Assembly (NCBI GenBank): GCA_026874595.1
Contig: CM049311.1
Coordinates: 18,067,676 to 18,131,675 of the forward strand
Direction of reading: 5' to 3'
Origin: Sipunculus nudus
Taxonomy: Eukaryota > Annelida > Sipuncula > Golfingiida > Sipunculidae
Length of the DNA: 64,000 nt
The notes under the pieces are model-generated. The model was given only the letters and a program-made list of their open reading frames with translations, had not been told where the DNA came from and did no database searches. Shown here piece after piece: positions 1-11,600 of the stretch. A program made the translations under genes and the position numbers. Each line of letters opens with the position of its first letter. Within the stretch, counting starts at the first letter, position 1.

Positions 1-360
1 TTGTCCGACAAATGGGACACGACCTGCAGAACCCTGCTAAATCGCCGTACATCCCCATCCAGTTGAACTGAGAACTTACACGTTCGTATGTTAAATCTAC
101 GCCATGACCGCCCGCCATAATGGCCTCGTGGCCTTTCATCATAAATCAGTCCGTAACGACTAGGGTACAACGATCCTTGATCCTTGATCCATTCGGATCA
201 CCGCATTTATCTGGCGCAATTCGGACTAAGAAATTGTCCTTCACTTGGAAAGTGCTGTCACTTCCGCTAGCAGACTAAACAAGCTTCCAGTACGAGCTAA
301 AGACTGATCATCTTCCTGCGCCTTCAAATATTTGGCCGGACTTACATCAGCGACTGGACT
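1..360 (-). pseudogene. Integrase zinc-binding domain and upstream linker, Gypsy remnant
   Basis: Reverse-strand reading gives a linker (SPAKYLKAQEDDQSL; after a frameshift KDNFLVRIAPDKCGDPNGS) and then the HHCC module: HEAIMAGGH, TYERVSSQFNWMGMYGDL and FCRSCPICRT. The spacing of His and Cys pairs fits an integrase N-terminal domain. At least one stop and one frameshift separate the pieces. The catalytic core would lie left of position 1. Confidence 0.75.
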
Positions 361-447
361 AACTACATGTAACTACATCACGTCGGCAATTTTCAATCAA
401 GTACATCGGCATGTGTCTCTTCTGCGGACGCCAATTCCGGTCACGCA

Positions 448-798
448 CTATGTCCGACTTCTGACCAGACTTCCATGTAGGATTCGTTTGTTCGGATCCC
501 GCACTTTTGCTACGTTTCCTAGTGCTAAGTCGCAAACGGCGTCTCCGACTACCATCACCCCAATAGTTCCCAGAAAATAGGGACAATCTACACTAATCAT
601 CGCCGCAGGAAAATGTTTAACTGATCCATCAACCAAACAACATTCTTCGTTGTGTCGGGTGCACTGGTCTGGATCTACGTATGTCTCACGTTCTCCGACT
701 GAAGAGCAACCGGAATAGCGTAACGCCTTGGCTGCCTGGCCGTTAACTAACCGCTCACTGATAGATAAAGAGCTACCGCCCTCTTCCAGAGCAGTCAA
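448..798 (-). pseudogene. Retropepsin-like protease domain, Gypsy remnant
   Basis: The reading LRYSGCSSVGERETYV, then CCLVDGSVKHFPAAMISVDCPY, then VCDLALGNVAKVRDPN follows the protease region of invertebrate Gypsy elements. In relatives the first motif is D-S/T-G; here the catalytic Asp position is Tyr, so the enzyme is inactive. Frame continues about 330 bases to the integrase part. Confidence 0.75.
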
Positions 799-936
799 TC
801 CGAATGAATGACGCGTTTACCGGGATCCGGGTTAAAGGGACCGAAGGTTTCTGACTCGGAATCCATGACAACTGTTGACATCGACTCGGGCTTACGCTTA
901 ACCCCCTAAATACTTCTCGGTTTAGCAGCACGCCGT

Positions 937-1890
937 TCAACAGCTGAGAGAAACGCCTTTGGGGGTAGACCTTGACCCAGACCCGGCACCGGTCTGTTTT
1001 TGTTCACACACCTTATGCCCAAAACCGTTGCATATAATGCAACGTAAGCCTCCCGATGGCTTAACTGACTGCTCACGTGATCCGCGATCTACATCACGTT
1101 TCTCTATTGTTTGAGTGATTTGCTGGCCTGCCCGGGAAGCATTACCTCGGGAACTCGCCGTAAAACTGTGTAAGCCGTGGGCCTCCGTATTTCTCTCGGC
1201 CATTTCTGCCATGTTATCTTTATCGCAAGACTGTCTCTCTTAAAAAATAGAAATCCTTGCTGCAACAGTTCAAATACTGTTCGCGCATTAACAAGTCAAC
1301 TAACAGGTTGAAGTCATCGACTATACCTGCCATCTTGATCCAATGGTCAAGGTATCCACTACTAATGTTAAGCTAACTTTACCTTATCGTAGTCCATGGC
1401 ATCGCTATCTGATAACTGTGTGTAAGTATCAAGCGCCTTACCACGCAACAAAAGACTTACGTACGAAGCCCAGCTATCACAATCGTAGTTTTGACACAGC
1501 GTAAAACGCTTAAAACGCTCCAGAAACGCGTCTTCTTTATCATGCTGCTCGTCAAACGGAGGTTGCTTGAGGTTCGGGACCGTTTCCTTACTCCTCAGCT
1601 GCCTTTCGCTATCATCACCAAAAAATGCTGATTTCAATTTCGGCATTCCTAATTCGTGAGCTCTGGCTTCACATTCACGCTCTGCTGCTTTACGTTCGAG
1701 CTCGCGTTCTCGCTCTAATGCTTCACATTCCCGTACTATCTCTCTCATTCAAGCCCTCTCATCGCCCTCAGCGTCTTACCGATGCTTGGCTTTTTAAAGC
1801 CTCTACACGCTTGATAACGAACTCGCGCAGAGCATCGTCCTTGTACCCTAGCGTTTGCCCACATATAGTATGGACTTCATAGACTCCATG
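937..1890 (-). pseudogene. Gypsy gag remnant
   Basis: The N-terminal part (LGYKDDALREFV near 1840) leads into an Arg/Glu-rich coiled coil (EALERERELERKAAEREC), then a SCAN-like gag core (LKQPPFDEQHDKEDAFLERF, GKALDTYTQLSDSDAMDYDK) ending at 1368. A second piece at 1368-1212 reads YLDHWIKMAG and LMREQYLNCC. The nucleocapsid part has CIICNGFGHKVC, whose last Cys is two residues nearer than in a standard CX2CX4HX4C knuckle. At least two frameshifts and an internal deletion are visible, so it is dead as one ORF. Confidence 0.8.
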
Positions 1891-1899
1891 GTATCAACA

Positions 1900-2570
1900 A
1901 AACTAGCCGACTATGTAAGTGAACCGCGAAAAATACACAAACATTCGAAAACGTAGTTTTCGTACGTTTTCGCTAAATACATCGGAGAATATAAAGTCAC
2001 AGGAAATTGATTTGTCGCTACCCCCAAAGGCAATGTCAGACCCTGTCAGCCACTAAAGTTTGAATTTATTGGACATTGCAGTTGCTATTTATCCCTAGTT
2101 AATGAAGGAATATAGCTTTTCGCCTAATAACGCATGGAATATGGCTCAGAGTGGCCTATTTGTCGGTTTGCTCAGAGAACATATCATGCGAAGTATGCAC
2201 ACCCTGTGCCGTTTTGGATTGGTGACCCGTTAATCGACGACCTATGTGGACGAGGGGTATGGAGTATGCTTTTCCTCAGTTGACGTTTTGGTCAGCTGAG
2301 CTTTAAACGATAATCTCGCTATAGGTCCACTTTGTCCCAATTTTAAGGCCAACAGTGCCAATTAGGCTTAAATAAACTGGTTTACTGGAAAACTGACAGG
2401 AAGATGTTAGGAAATTCACACTTTCTCCAATCTTATCAATAACAGTTTTTTTCAACAGCTTTCTGTTGTAGAAAATCGACAGAATAACAATAAAGGTTCT
2501 ATATCAGTTACTCACACATATGTGACAAAATTACATACTAAAAACAATATAATATGCTTTGATGACAAAC
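1900..2570. other. No gene recognised between Gypsy remnant and CLCA exon 8
   Basis: AT-rich sequence without a coding pattern on either strand. The next CLCA exon was searched for here and not found. It may contain the decayed 5' LTR and leader of the Gypsy remnant, but no TG...CA ends or primer-binding site could be shown. Confidence 0.5.
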
Positions 2571-2689
2571 CTCGTTCCAATGTTGTTTTAGGTACGGCTC
2601 AGTGGTTTCTTTCCCATCGGACACTAAGATCAATACACCTCCAGCTGTCCCTCCAGAATAATCCAGGACATTCATTCCGGCCAATACGC
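2571..2689 (-). CDS. CLCA: CLCA exon 8: VWA domain, third MIDAS motif
   Basis: Thirty-nine codons plus a split Gly: VLAGMNVLDY, then GGVLILVSDGKETTE, then YLKQHWNE. SDG matches the LTDGED position of mammalian CLCAs. Acceptor atgaaaag, donor GAG|GTTTGT, phase 0 out. The next exon should begin with Val but was not found between here and position 1, so it is probably outside the window. Confidence 0.85.
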
Positions 2690-5600
2690 CTTTTCATACA
2701 AAATATTATATTGTACGTCTTCTTTTTAGATTAAGCGTGAAATATTAGTCATATACCAATAACGTTGTTGTGCTATGTTTTTTAGAATGTATAATAAACA
2801 TAAAATAAAGTACACCAAAGTTTACGCTTTGACCATTTGGTTAAAGAATACACATATGGTGTGTACTTGAAAACCTTTTATCTTACCTGCTGCAATACTG
2901 GTGCCACCGTTAGCCGAGTTAGGGATTTCGTCCTTTAACATCTTATATTGCCAAGCCGTTTTTATGTGTGTGAGATTATGACGTATATGTGCGGTCTCAT
3001 TAAACGCTACAATTCCAATTTGTTCACTTGTTTCTTTTTCTCCGTACAGCCGTTTAAGAAATGTGCCACAGGCCTGTCCAATTAAAAATAATGCATATTT
3101 AAAAGAGAGACACATTTAGATTGAGCCCGGATTGAGGGGGGGGGGACTTGTGAGCCTTCAACAGCAAAAATAACGCTTGTTGAGGATAAGAAGAAAGGTC
3201 ACCTCGGTGATGAACAAGTCATCTACTAGCTTACGGGAGCCCCTACTATGCGGGAGGCACGCATAAGTTAGTTGGTTCCGGCCATTTACACTCAAGTCTC
3301 TGTGATAAACCTATCCCCTATAAACTACTTCGTATATAAATTTTTGATAATCAAATATTGTAACGAAAACCTGTGGCTTTTGTTAGGTGTTTGTTTTGCT
3401 TTCTGACTAATAGAAATTGGAGGCCGGAGAAAAAAAATTGTAATTTCTATCATCAGATATGCCACAGAGTTCTACCAGACCATGGAAAAATTGCTTTTGC
3501 CTTAGCAGCATCCCAGAAATACTACGCTGCAACCAAAATATCCGAGACCAAACCATTTAACAGTCCTTTAAGACAGCCGCTGTTAGGCCTTTTTCGAAAA
3601 ACAATTTACTATTTGCTTCCACTTCAAATTTGATGGTATATGAAAACCTGGTCACTTTTAAAAATTCAGATATGGACTAGTGGTTTCTGACAGCCATTTT
3701 GTAATTTTTGCATGTGGTAAACATTAAGCCTTTTTGGCAGGGCAGTATACTCTTTGGCTTTCATTTGGTATTTAATTTACAGTATTCATCCAGAAGAATT
3801 GGATCTAAAGTTGATTTTTCTTCCCCATCACATTTTATTTATATGCTTAATTTCGATATGCTGCGGAGCAAGTACTTAATGGTTTTAGGCGCAAAAACGA
3901 ATGTGTCATTCACAAAGGGACCCCTCTAGAAACAAATGCGTGACTGTACTCTGCCCACATACATGTTTTGACACTTAATCGGATTTGTAACAATATGACC
4001 AAATTTGACACTAAGCCACAGGACTGTTCGGATCTATCCATAACATGTTAATAACCTTGTGTGTAGATACAAACTAACTGAAAAAACATTCAACGAAGCA
4101 GGATAATATGTAATAACAGAATAAGCTGACTAACGTTTCCATAGCTCTAGGCCTTACTGACGGCGTTTATCCGTCCTTGTTGGTGCCATCTAGCGACGAA
4201 TGCTTGCATAAACATATAATGCCCATTAATATTCCATGACGTGAACAACTACGGCGTGCAAACGAGAATAAACTATGCTCAGGGGTGTATGTGTGTGTTC
4301 TCTTGAAAGTGATTTGTTTATATACTATGTATTTAATATATGTTCAAAATATCACATCTGGGAGTCTAAGTATGAAAGGTTCTTACCTGACGAAGTATTT
4401 GTATTCTGTTGTTGACATTCATACTTCCGGATTTATCTAGAACAAGAACTATCCGTGGAATGGGTGCTTTCAGAAATCTGAACTTTGGAACAGTCGATGA
4501 CAAATCTCTTTCAAGGTTCGAACCGTTCCTAAAATCTTCGTGCTTTCGCATCACCTGAAGAAGGTAGGTTCACAGGTAGGTAGCACAACAGAATAACTCC
4601 CTTCTCGTAGGCATTTAATTTATTTCTAGATAATAACATAATTGGCTTGTGAAGACTCTCATATCCAGGATATAACAAGATGATGTTCATACCACTGATT
4701 TACTGAAAGTCGGCTAGTCACCAACCATAATTATTAATCAAATTTATGCGATTTCTGGCTTACTCGGCAAACATATTAATGAACTCTGGGTAAATTATGC
4801 CAAGAAAAGTTCTTATAAATCATGTTTATCTTCAAGCTTTAAGTATAAACACAGAAAATGTTGAAAAACATGAAAAAACATGCAACCTAAGATGGCTGTT
4901 AGCATATGTGTGTCAGTTGAATAACGCCCTTTTTAAAATTATGGTTTGGCTGTCTTGCCGCAAGATTTGCTTGGTGAAGGTATCGGGATTATTATTGCGG
5001 GCCCCCAACGTTATGAACACGTGGATATAATCAAAAGAGAGAGCCTCTGTGCGGTGAGATCGGCTTTTCTGACATATTTTTTATAAACTGCTGAAGGAAT
5101 TATCTTTAGGTTAATAGATGTAAGATAGCGGAATAAGCCCGTTTAAATGATGGCAATGTAACTGTTACTTGTCAGATTAGGACTACCAAAAAATAAATAC
5201 TGATCAAATATTTTAATCGGTTGAACATAAAGTTTTGCAAGAAATTATAAAATATTAATCACCTCCCAGGCGCTTAGTGTTTCACACACTCTGTTCTGCT
5301 CTGACTCGGCTTGTTTGTTGTGCTGAGTTCTTTTGTCTACGGTATTGTTTGAGTCGTCACAGAACTGGTTTATCTACAAACGATTTTTAGTGGTCAGTAT
5401 CACACTCCATACAAAATCAGTGTTTCTGCTGAGACAAATTTAAATTTCCTAGAAAAATGTTAAATTTTGTCCTGCACAAATATTAAGTTTTACATGCGTT
5501 TCGCATTGGCTTCTCGTTTCCCTTTTCTGGGTCCGGTGAACAAGTATTATGTCGCATGAACATTGGCCTCAGGGCCGATGATTCTACATATATGAATAAA

Positions 5601-8600
5601 TATAACATCAATACACAACTCTGCGATTTCACGATTTTCATCGATTTATTTTCTGTACATCTATATGAATTAAATACTTGATCTTTGAAACACATTTTCC
5701 CTTGTCACAACACTATTTTGCACACAGAAAACATTATGTACAGGTTCAACAATGGTATGATTCACTCTTTGTAAAGTAGACTGTTCTCTGCCAGTGTATC
5801 TAGGGTGAGTGCCCTATACAATTGTATTCTTTTTTTTTCATAGTTTATTGCTCAAAGCTGCCTTTTACAAATTGGATCCGATCTGGTTCCGACAGCTAGA
5901 ACCTAGGACCGTAGGATACAACATATGGTACAATGTACAATAACAGTTTAAATTCCATTTTCCATTTCTACTTCGAAGACAAATTTCAGGTTGCCTGTAT
6001 TGCCATATTTAATTTTACTGACACACATCTTTGCTATGAGAATAATGTGATTGACTTTTGATGTGCTCTCACTATTATCTTCACATTTGTATCCGAGTAT
6101 TACATCAGCTTCCGATAATTTGACACTTTTGCCAGCTATTACCGAAATTTTGCTTTCTACTTCCAACCAAAATGTTTCCGTTTTCCACATGAATAGAAAA
6201 AGTGTTCAATGTAGTCTGTTTCATCACAAAAACTGCATTTAATAGAGTCCTTTATACCTATTTTATGTAGCAACATATTGGTGGGAAATATATTATGAAG
6301 TATTTTCCAGAAAAGTAGATGTAACCTGACCTCTTTACAACAGTTCTTTGCTGTATACCAGTCCGCCGATGTTAGGCGTCTACTTGGATATTTATTTAGC
6401 CAGAACTTTTCAGAGTAGGGAGTCACAATGTTATCCTGTTTTATTAAATTACGAATAGATTTCACATTAAGCGCTGTAATTGGCACGCCTCGGAAGTAAA
6501 TTTCTTGTTGTTCGAAAACTTGGGAACAAATCTTGCGAATAAAATTTTTAACTGCCGTCTGTACTACATTATACTCCAGCATTTTTGCTGGACTATTGCC
6601 TAGTTTTCTGACCACGTCTTCAAAACTAATGATACCACCGTTGTGTACTAAATCAGAGAAGTAGATAAGCTCTCCCTGTACCCAGTCGTTAAAGAAAAGA
6701 ATGTTGCCTCTATATGAAAAGGCGGTATTGTTCCATAGCACCGGTAAAGCTGAGTCAGCAGGCCCTCGTTTTTGCATTAAAAGCCACGTTTTTAATACGT
6801 TAAGGTATTTTTTTTTAAATATATGTAAATTTTTAAAATTTTTCGGTAAGGTGTTTGCCTGTAAAACGCTTCTATTTCTACACAATTTATTGAAGTAGTA
6901 CTCTGGAATATTTTTCCAGGTTTCCTCAGATTGATCAGTAAACAATTTGACGAATTTAATTAATAGCGCTTGCTGCATAAGTTTCACATCAATGACTTTT
7001 TGACCTCCATAATCATAATCAAGAATCATTGTGTTTCTTTTCACTTGTTCGAAAGCTCTTTTATTGTTGTAACGTTTTTTTCCATATGAACCGGAAAATA
7101 ATGCGGTTAAGTTCAGTGGCGACGTCTTCAGGCATTGATAATAACTGCATTAAATATATAAACTGCGATTTAACAAATGTTTTAACGATGACTATTTTGC
7201 CCATGATAGAGAGATTGCGTCTCTCCTATTTTTTAATATCCGTTATTGCTTTCTCCATTTTGCTTGTCCAATTTGATTGGATGTTAGATGCTGGTTTGCA
7301 GTTACCAAAACCTGACTCCAAGTATTTTAATTTCGTTGTCTGGGTGACGTAGCCACTTCAGACCGCAACTGTGCTTATTTATACCCAGCCATAAAGCTTC
7401 AGTTTTGGATAAATTTATTTGTAATCCTGCAATTCTTTCAAACTCATTGAGTACAATTAAGGACTTGTCTTGCAGGAAAAGGGTGGTGTCGTCGGCGTAT
7501 TGTAAGATTTTGATATTGTTTCTCGCATATAGCCTTTGTGGGAGGTCGATTCCTTTTATGGTTTCCTTTTGCCGTATTTTACAAGCTAACAATTCCACTG
7601 CAACTATAAAGGTTAGTGGAGAGAGGGGACATCCTTGTGTTACTCCCCTTTCTAATGTGATTTTTTTTTTAAATCCAGCCATTATGTTGAATACAATTGT
7701 CAGCATCCTCATTTAAAATTATAAGCCATTTAACAAAGTCCGTTCCGAAACCAAAGTGCTGAAATGATTTGATCATAAATTGTTTGGAAAGAGTATCAAT
7801 TGCTTTTCTAAAATCTACTGCAAAAAGAGCCCCGGGTTTATCATCATCCTTTAAGTATAAGTTAATATCGTCAATCACTCTTATTGCTGATGCAATACTT
7901 CGGCCCTTCATAAAATCCACCTGGTCAGAGTTTATTATTTTTTGTAAAATGCTTTCAAGCCTGAGAGCAAGTGATTTCGCTTATATTTTGTAATCGGTAT
8001 TTGTTAGTGTTATAGGGCGCCAGTTAGTAAGCTCATCCTCCGGTAGGTCCTTACCTTTATGTATTAGAGTAATAATACCGCGTTTCTGTGTCGCTGATAG
8101 TTCACCTTTTACAAATGCATGATCATAAACCTTCTGTAAAATGTGTTTTATTTTGCTCCAGGAGAATTTATAAAATTCTGTAGTCAGACCGTCTAATCCC
8201 GGACTTCTGTTATTTTTCACTTTATGAAGACTTCTGATTAGTTCATGTGTGGTTTTTTTGCCCTCACATTGCTCACGATCAGTGATATCCAATTTAGGTG
8301 TATCTATATCCATAACAAAATTTTCAAATGTTTTAGTAAGATTGCTAGCCTCCCTTTTCTTATATATATAGTACTAAAATAATTGCTTGTTCCTCTATTA
8401 AGTCAGTTTGCTCGGATATAATACAGTCATCTGTGGTCTTTAGACTTCGAATAAGTTTTCTTGAAGCACGAGATTTTTCTAATCTGAGAAAATATTTAGT
8501 TTTTTCTCACCTTTTTCTCTCCACGTAGCTTTGGAGCCGGTTTGAGCACTGCGGTCTTCATAGGAAGCCATTGGATTATTTGCCAAAAGGCGCTCAGTAT

Positions 8601-11600
8601 CGTGTAATATATTCAAAAGGTTTGATTTTCTTTTGTCTTTTTCTTTGGCTTTGTGTGTACCTAGCTTTAACGATACTGATTTAATTTCTGTTTTATACAG
8701 ATCCCATGGCAATTGTGGATTATCCCGAAAACCTTTAGATCCTTCCCGGAATTCATCTAATAATTGGTTAATCATGTTGACATACTCTTTGTCGTATAGG
8801 AATGACATTGAATTTCCAATACGACGGGCCTCGAGGTGGCCTGTCAATGTCCATTTCAGCAAGGACTGCTTAATGATCCGAAAAGGGGTATCTAATAATT
8901 TCCACGGATTTAGTACAATTTGTAAGTTCATCATTCATTAGAACATAATCCAATCGCGAGCTACGAAAGAATTCTTTCTAAACCATGAAAATTCCTTAGT
9001 GTGTTTATGTTTTTAGCGCCACGTATCTTTTAAAGAAATATCAGTGATGAATTCATTGAAAGCAGCTACTTCTCGTTTAGCATGTGGATTACCAGAAATA
9101 ATATCTAGATCGTTACTTAACACAGTGTTGAAGTCCCCTACCACAATCACATGATCATATTCCCCTTTTGTGGTTGTATTGTTCATAACAGATTTAACCC
9201 TGTCTAAAAATTCAATTTTCGCTGTGGCATTGCAAGGGGCATAAATATTAAAAATACAGTAAGTATTTTTTTTTTGTAAGTAAAACTTATCCCTAGTTAA
9301 CGTTCCTGTTCAGTTACCGTTTACATATCTGAAAGTACGTCTAAGAGTGCTCTGTGTAGATATATGGCAATTCCTTTGCTGTTATTCGTACCTTCTACAT
9401 GCAAAAATTTACCACTGAGTTTTCTTTCAGAATTTTTCAGTAAATGCTTGCTAAGGAAGGTTTCCTGTAAACAATCAATTGTATTCTTGCAATACTCAGC
9501 AACATGGTCAATCCTATCACATTTTTAGCAATTCTTTATTGATTTCTGATTTTGAGAAATTATAGCTCTGTAGTCAGCTGCCTTACGACCAAACTGTTTA
9601 CAGATATGCCATTGTATCTGATAAAATGAGTTCGATGGACTTGTCGCATTGTGATTTGATCTTGATGTTACAAGATCATGGCAAGATGTCTACCAGAGAA
9701 AAAATGATCAGTTTTCTCAAAAAGCTCTTTCAAAGAGGATTGGGACTTCTCCTGAAGAAACACTGCCTAATCACCTGGGCAAGAGTAAATGAACTGTTCC
9801 CATGCAAGCAGATCGCCTTACACACCATATGTTTCTCAATAGCACACAGTTACAAATAATTCTGCAACCGAATGACAAACTGATCTGGTTTACATTCTCT
9901 AAATCTAACCCTGTAACCATCTGCTGTATAATTGTACCTCTTTAACAAATAATGTTTTACAGTATCATAATTGAAAGAATCAGAATAATCAAGACAATCT
10001 AGAATAACAGTCTATAAAGCCTTGCTTGTAAGAAGTTCTTATGACTTCGTCGCCCACAATTCTCTCTTTCACCCTTCACCACTTGCAAACCTCCAAAACC
10101 GCAACAGGTAGTTGTCCAACTCGTCTTTCTCATCAATGATCGCTGAAAGCTTTGAAGCCTTCGCCTCGGTGTTGTGATCTATCTTTGGTGACTGCAATCC
10201 CTTTTCACACGCTGCATTTATCATCAACTTGTCCAGCTCAAACTGTCTCTTTCTCTCTTTTCATGAATTGTCTGTTTCATAATTACCTATAACTGCCGCT
10301 GTTTTTTTTCTCTCTCAAACTGCCACTGTTTTTCTTCTAATTCCAGTTGTTGTTTCTTGGCCTGTCTTTTTTCCCCTTTCTCTTCCCTCAATATATCCTG
10401 TGACCCTTCAAAGTCTTATTAAGCCAGTATAACCTAATTCCTTCCCGAGCTGCTTTTATTTCGTCATCTGACCATTGTTTCTGGAATTAACGCTCACTTC
10501 CTGTCTGACAATGTGAAACCAGGCCGGCTCGGTAAACTCTTCGCCCGAAGACTTTTCGACACAAAAAGGCAAGATCAAATATAATCCCTTGTTCCATTGG
10601 GGCAAATCACAAATAACGGCCGCATGCAATTCGAAGGACTCACAATATCTTCTGTCACCAGAATAATCTCCTATAGACAGATCGCGGACAAGCCTGCACT
10701 TTATGTCACAAAACGCAATCACACTCGTGATTTCCCGAAGTGTGATACAGCCATCGGGACCATTTTTATCCAATTTCCTTTCTAAGTGCAACAGATCCTC
10801 TTGTGCTATTATCCCTATTTATCCTTTGGTGGGCCGCAGATGCGACAGACTTAAACTGTTTAGACGCCGTTGGCGGCAAGGTCAGTGTAGGCCATGGTGT
10901 CGCAGCTGCGTGTGTCACCAATTCACAGCTCATTGTTTCATAGTGATAGTTCACGGCACGTCCATGAGACGTGAGGAATGTTATAAACGTTTATTCATAT
11001 TCATGAATGTCGAAAGGTCTACGTATTGTCAAACTTTATGTGTTATAAGCGACGTATCCACAGGATCGGTTTCAAAGTAGGGCCTGAGGGCTGGTCGATA
11101 ATGGTTCGGAAACGGCAGATCGTTCCCTCCAGGGTTAACAAATAGGTTAGGGGCGATGGACCCGCAAATCTTTTCTTCTGATCACTAGAATTTAATACTT
11201 AGAATTCATTTCCTCGACTTGAATTTCATTAAGATAAACCCAGAATCTGTTTGGATTGATTTACGGAGGCACACTTTATATTTCAGTGCATTTCAGTACG
11301 GTAAGGTATCGAGAGACTATAATTTAATTTATAGTAAAATAATGGTTATGAATAACATATTTTACCATAAAGACCCCAGAAGGTCGAAATAATGATTATT
11401 TAGTTAATAACCAGCATTAAAAGCCTGTACAGATGCCATTATGATTGTCATAACGATGAAAGTACGACGAATTACGATGACAAGCCTACGAGTGTGATGG
11501 CGAGCAAACCCACGAGTGTGATGAACCAGCAATACAACGATTGTGTTGTACTTTTAAGCCCAGAGTGTGATGGACGAGATGTTGGAGCAGACCCACGAGT

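Larger units (their letters stand above)
1..1900 (-). mobile_element. Gypsy-type retroelement remnant: gag, protease, integrase
   Basis: The reverse strand carries, in order, a coiled-coil and SCAN-like gag (about 1890-1212), a Cys-rich knuckle (about 1060-1010), an aspartic-protease-like domain (798-448), a linker (about 360-180) and the zinc-binding start of an integrase (about 150-1). All frames are broken. The integrase follows the protease directly, with no reverse transcriptase between. The element is cut by the window edge. LTRs were not identified. Confidence 0.85.
5832..9475 (-). mobile_element. L1/Tx1-like LINE, 5'-truncated, inserted in CLCA intron 4
   Basis: A non-LTR retrotransposon copy on the same strand as CLCA. 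It encodes a truncated AP-endonuclease, reverse transcriptase and a long C-terminal domain, all with frameshifts. The 3' end has AATAAA and a run of nine or so A (5831-5850 region). Both ends are flanked by CAATTGTATTCTT (5819-5831 and 9476-9488), a perfect 13-bp target-site duplication if the last T is counted. ORF1 and the first part of the endonuclease are missing, as is usual for 5' truncation. Confidence 0.88.
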
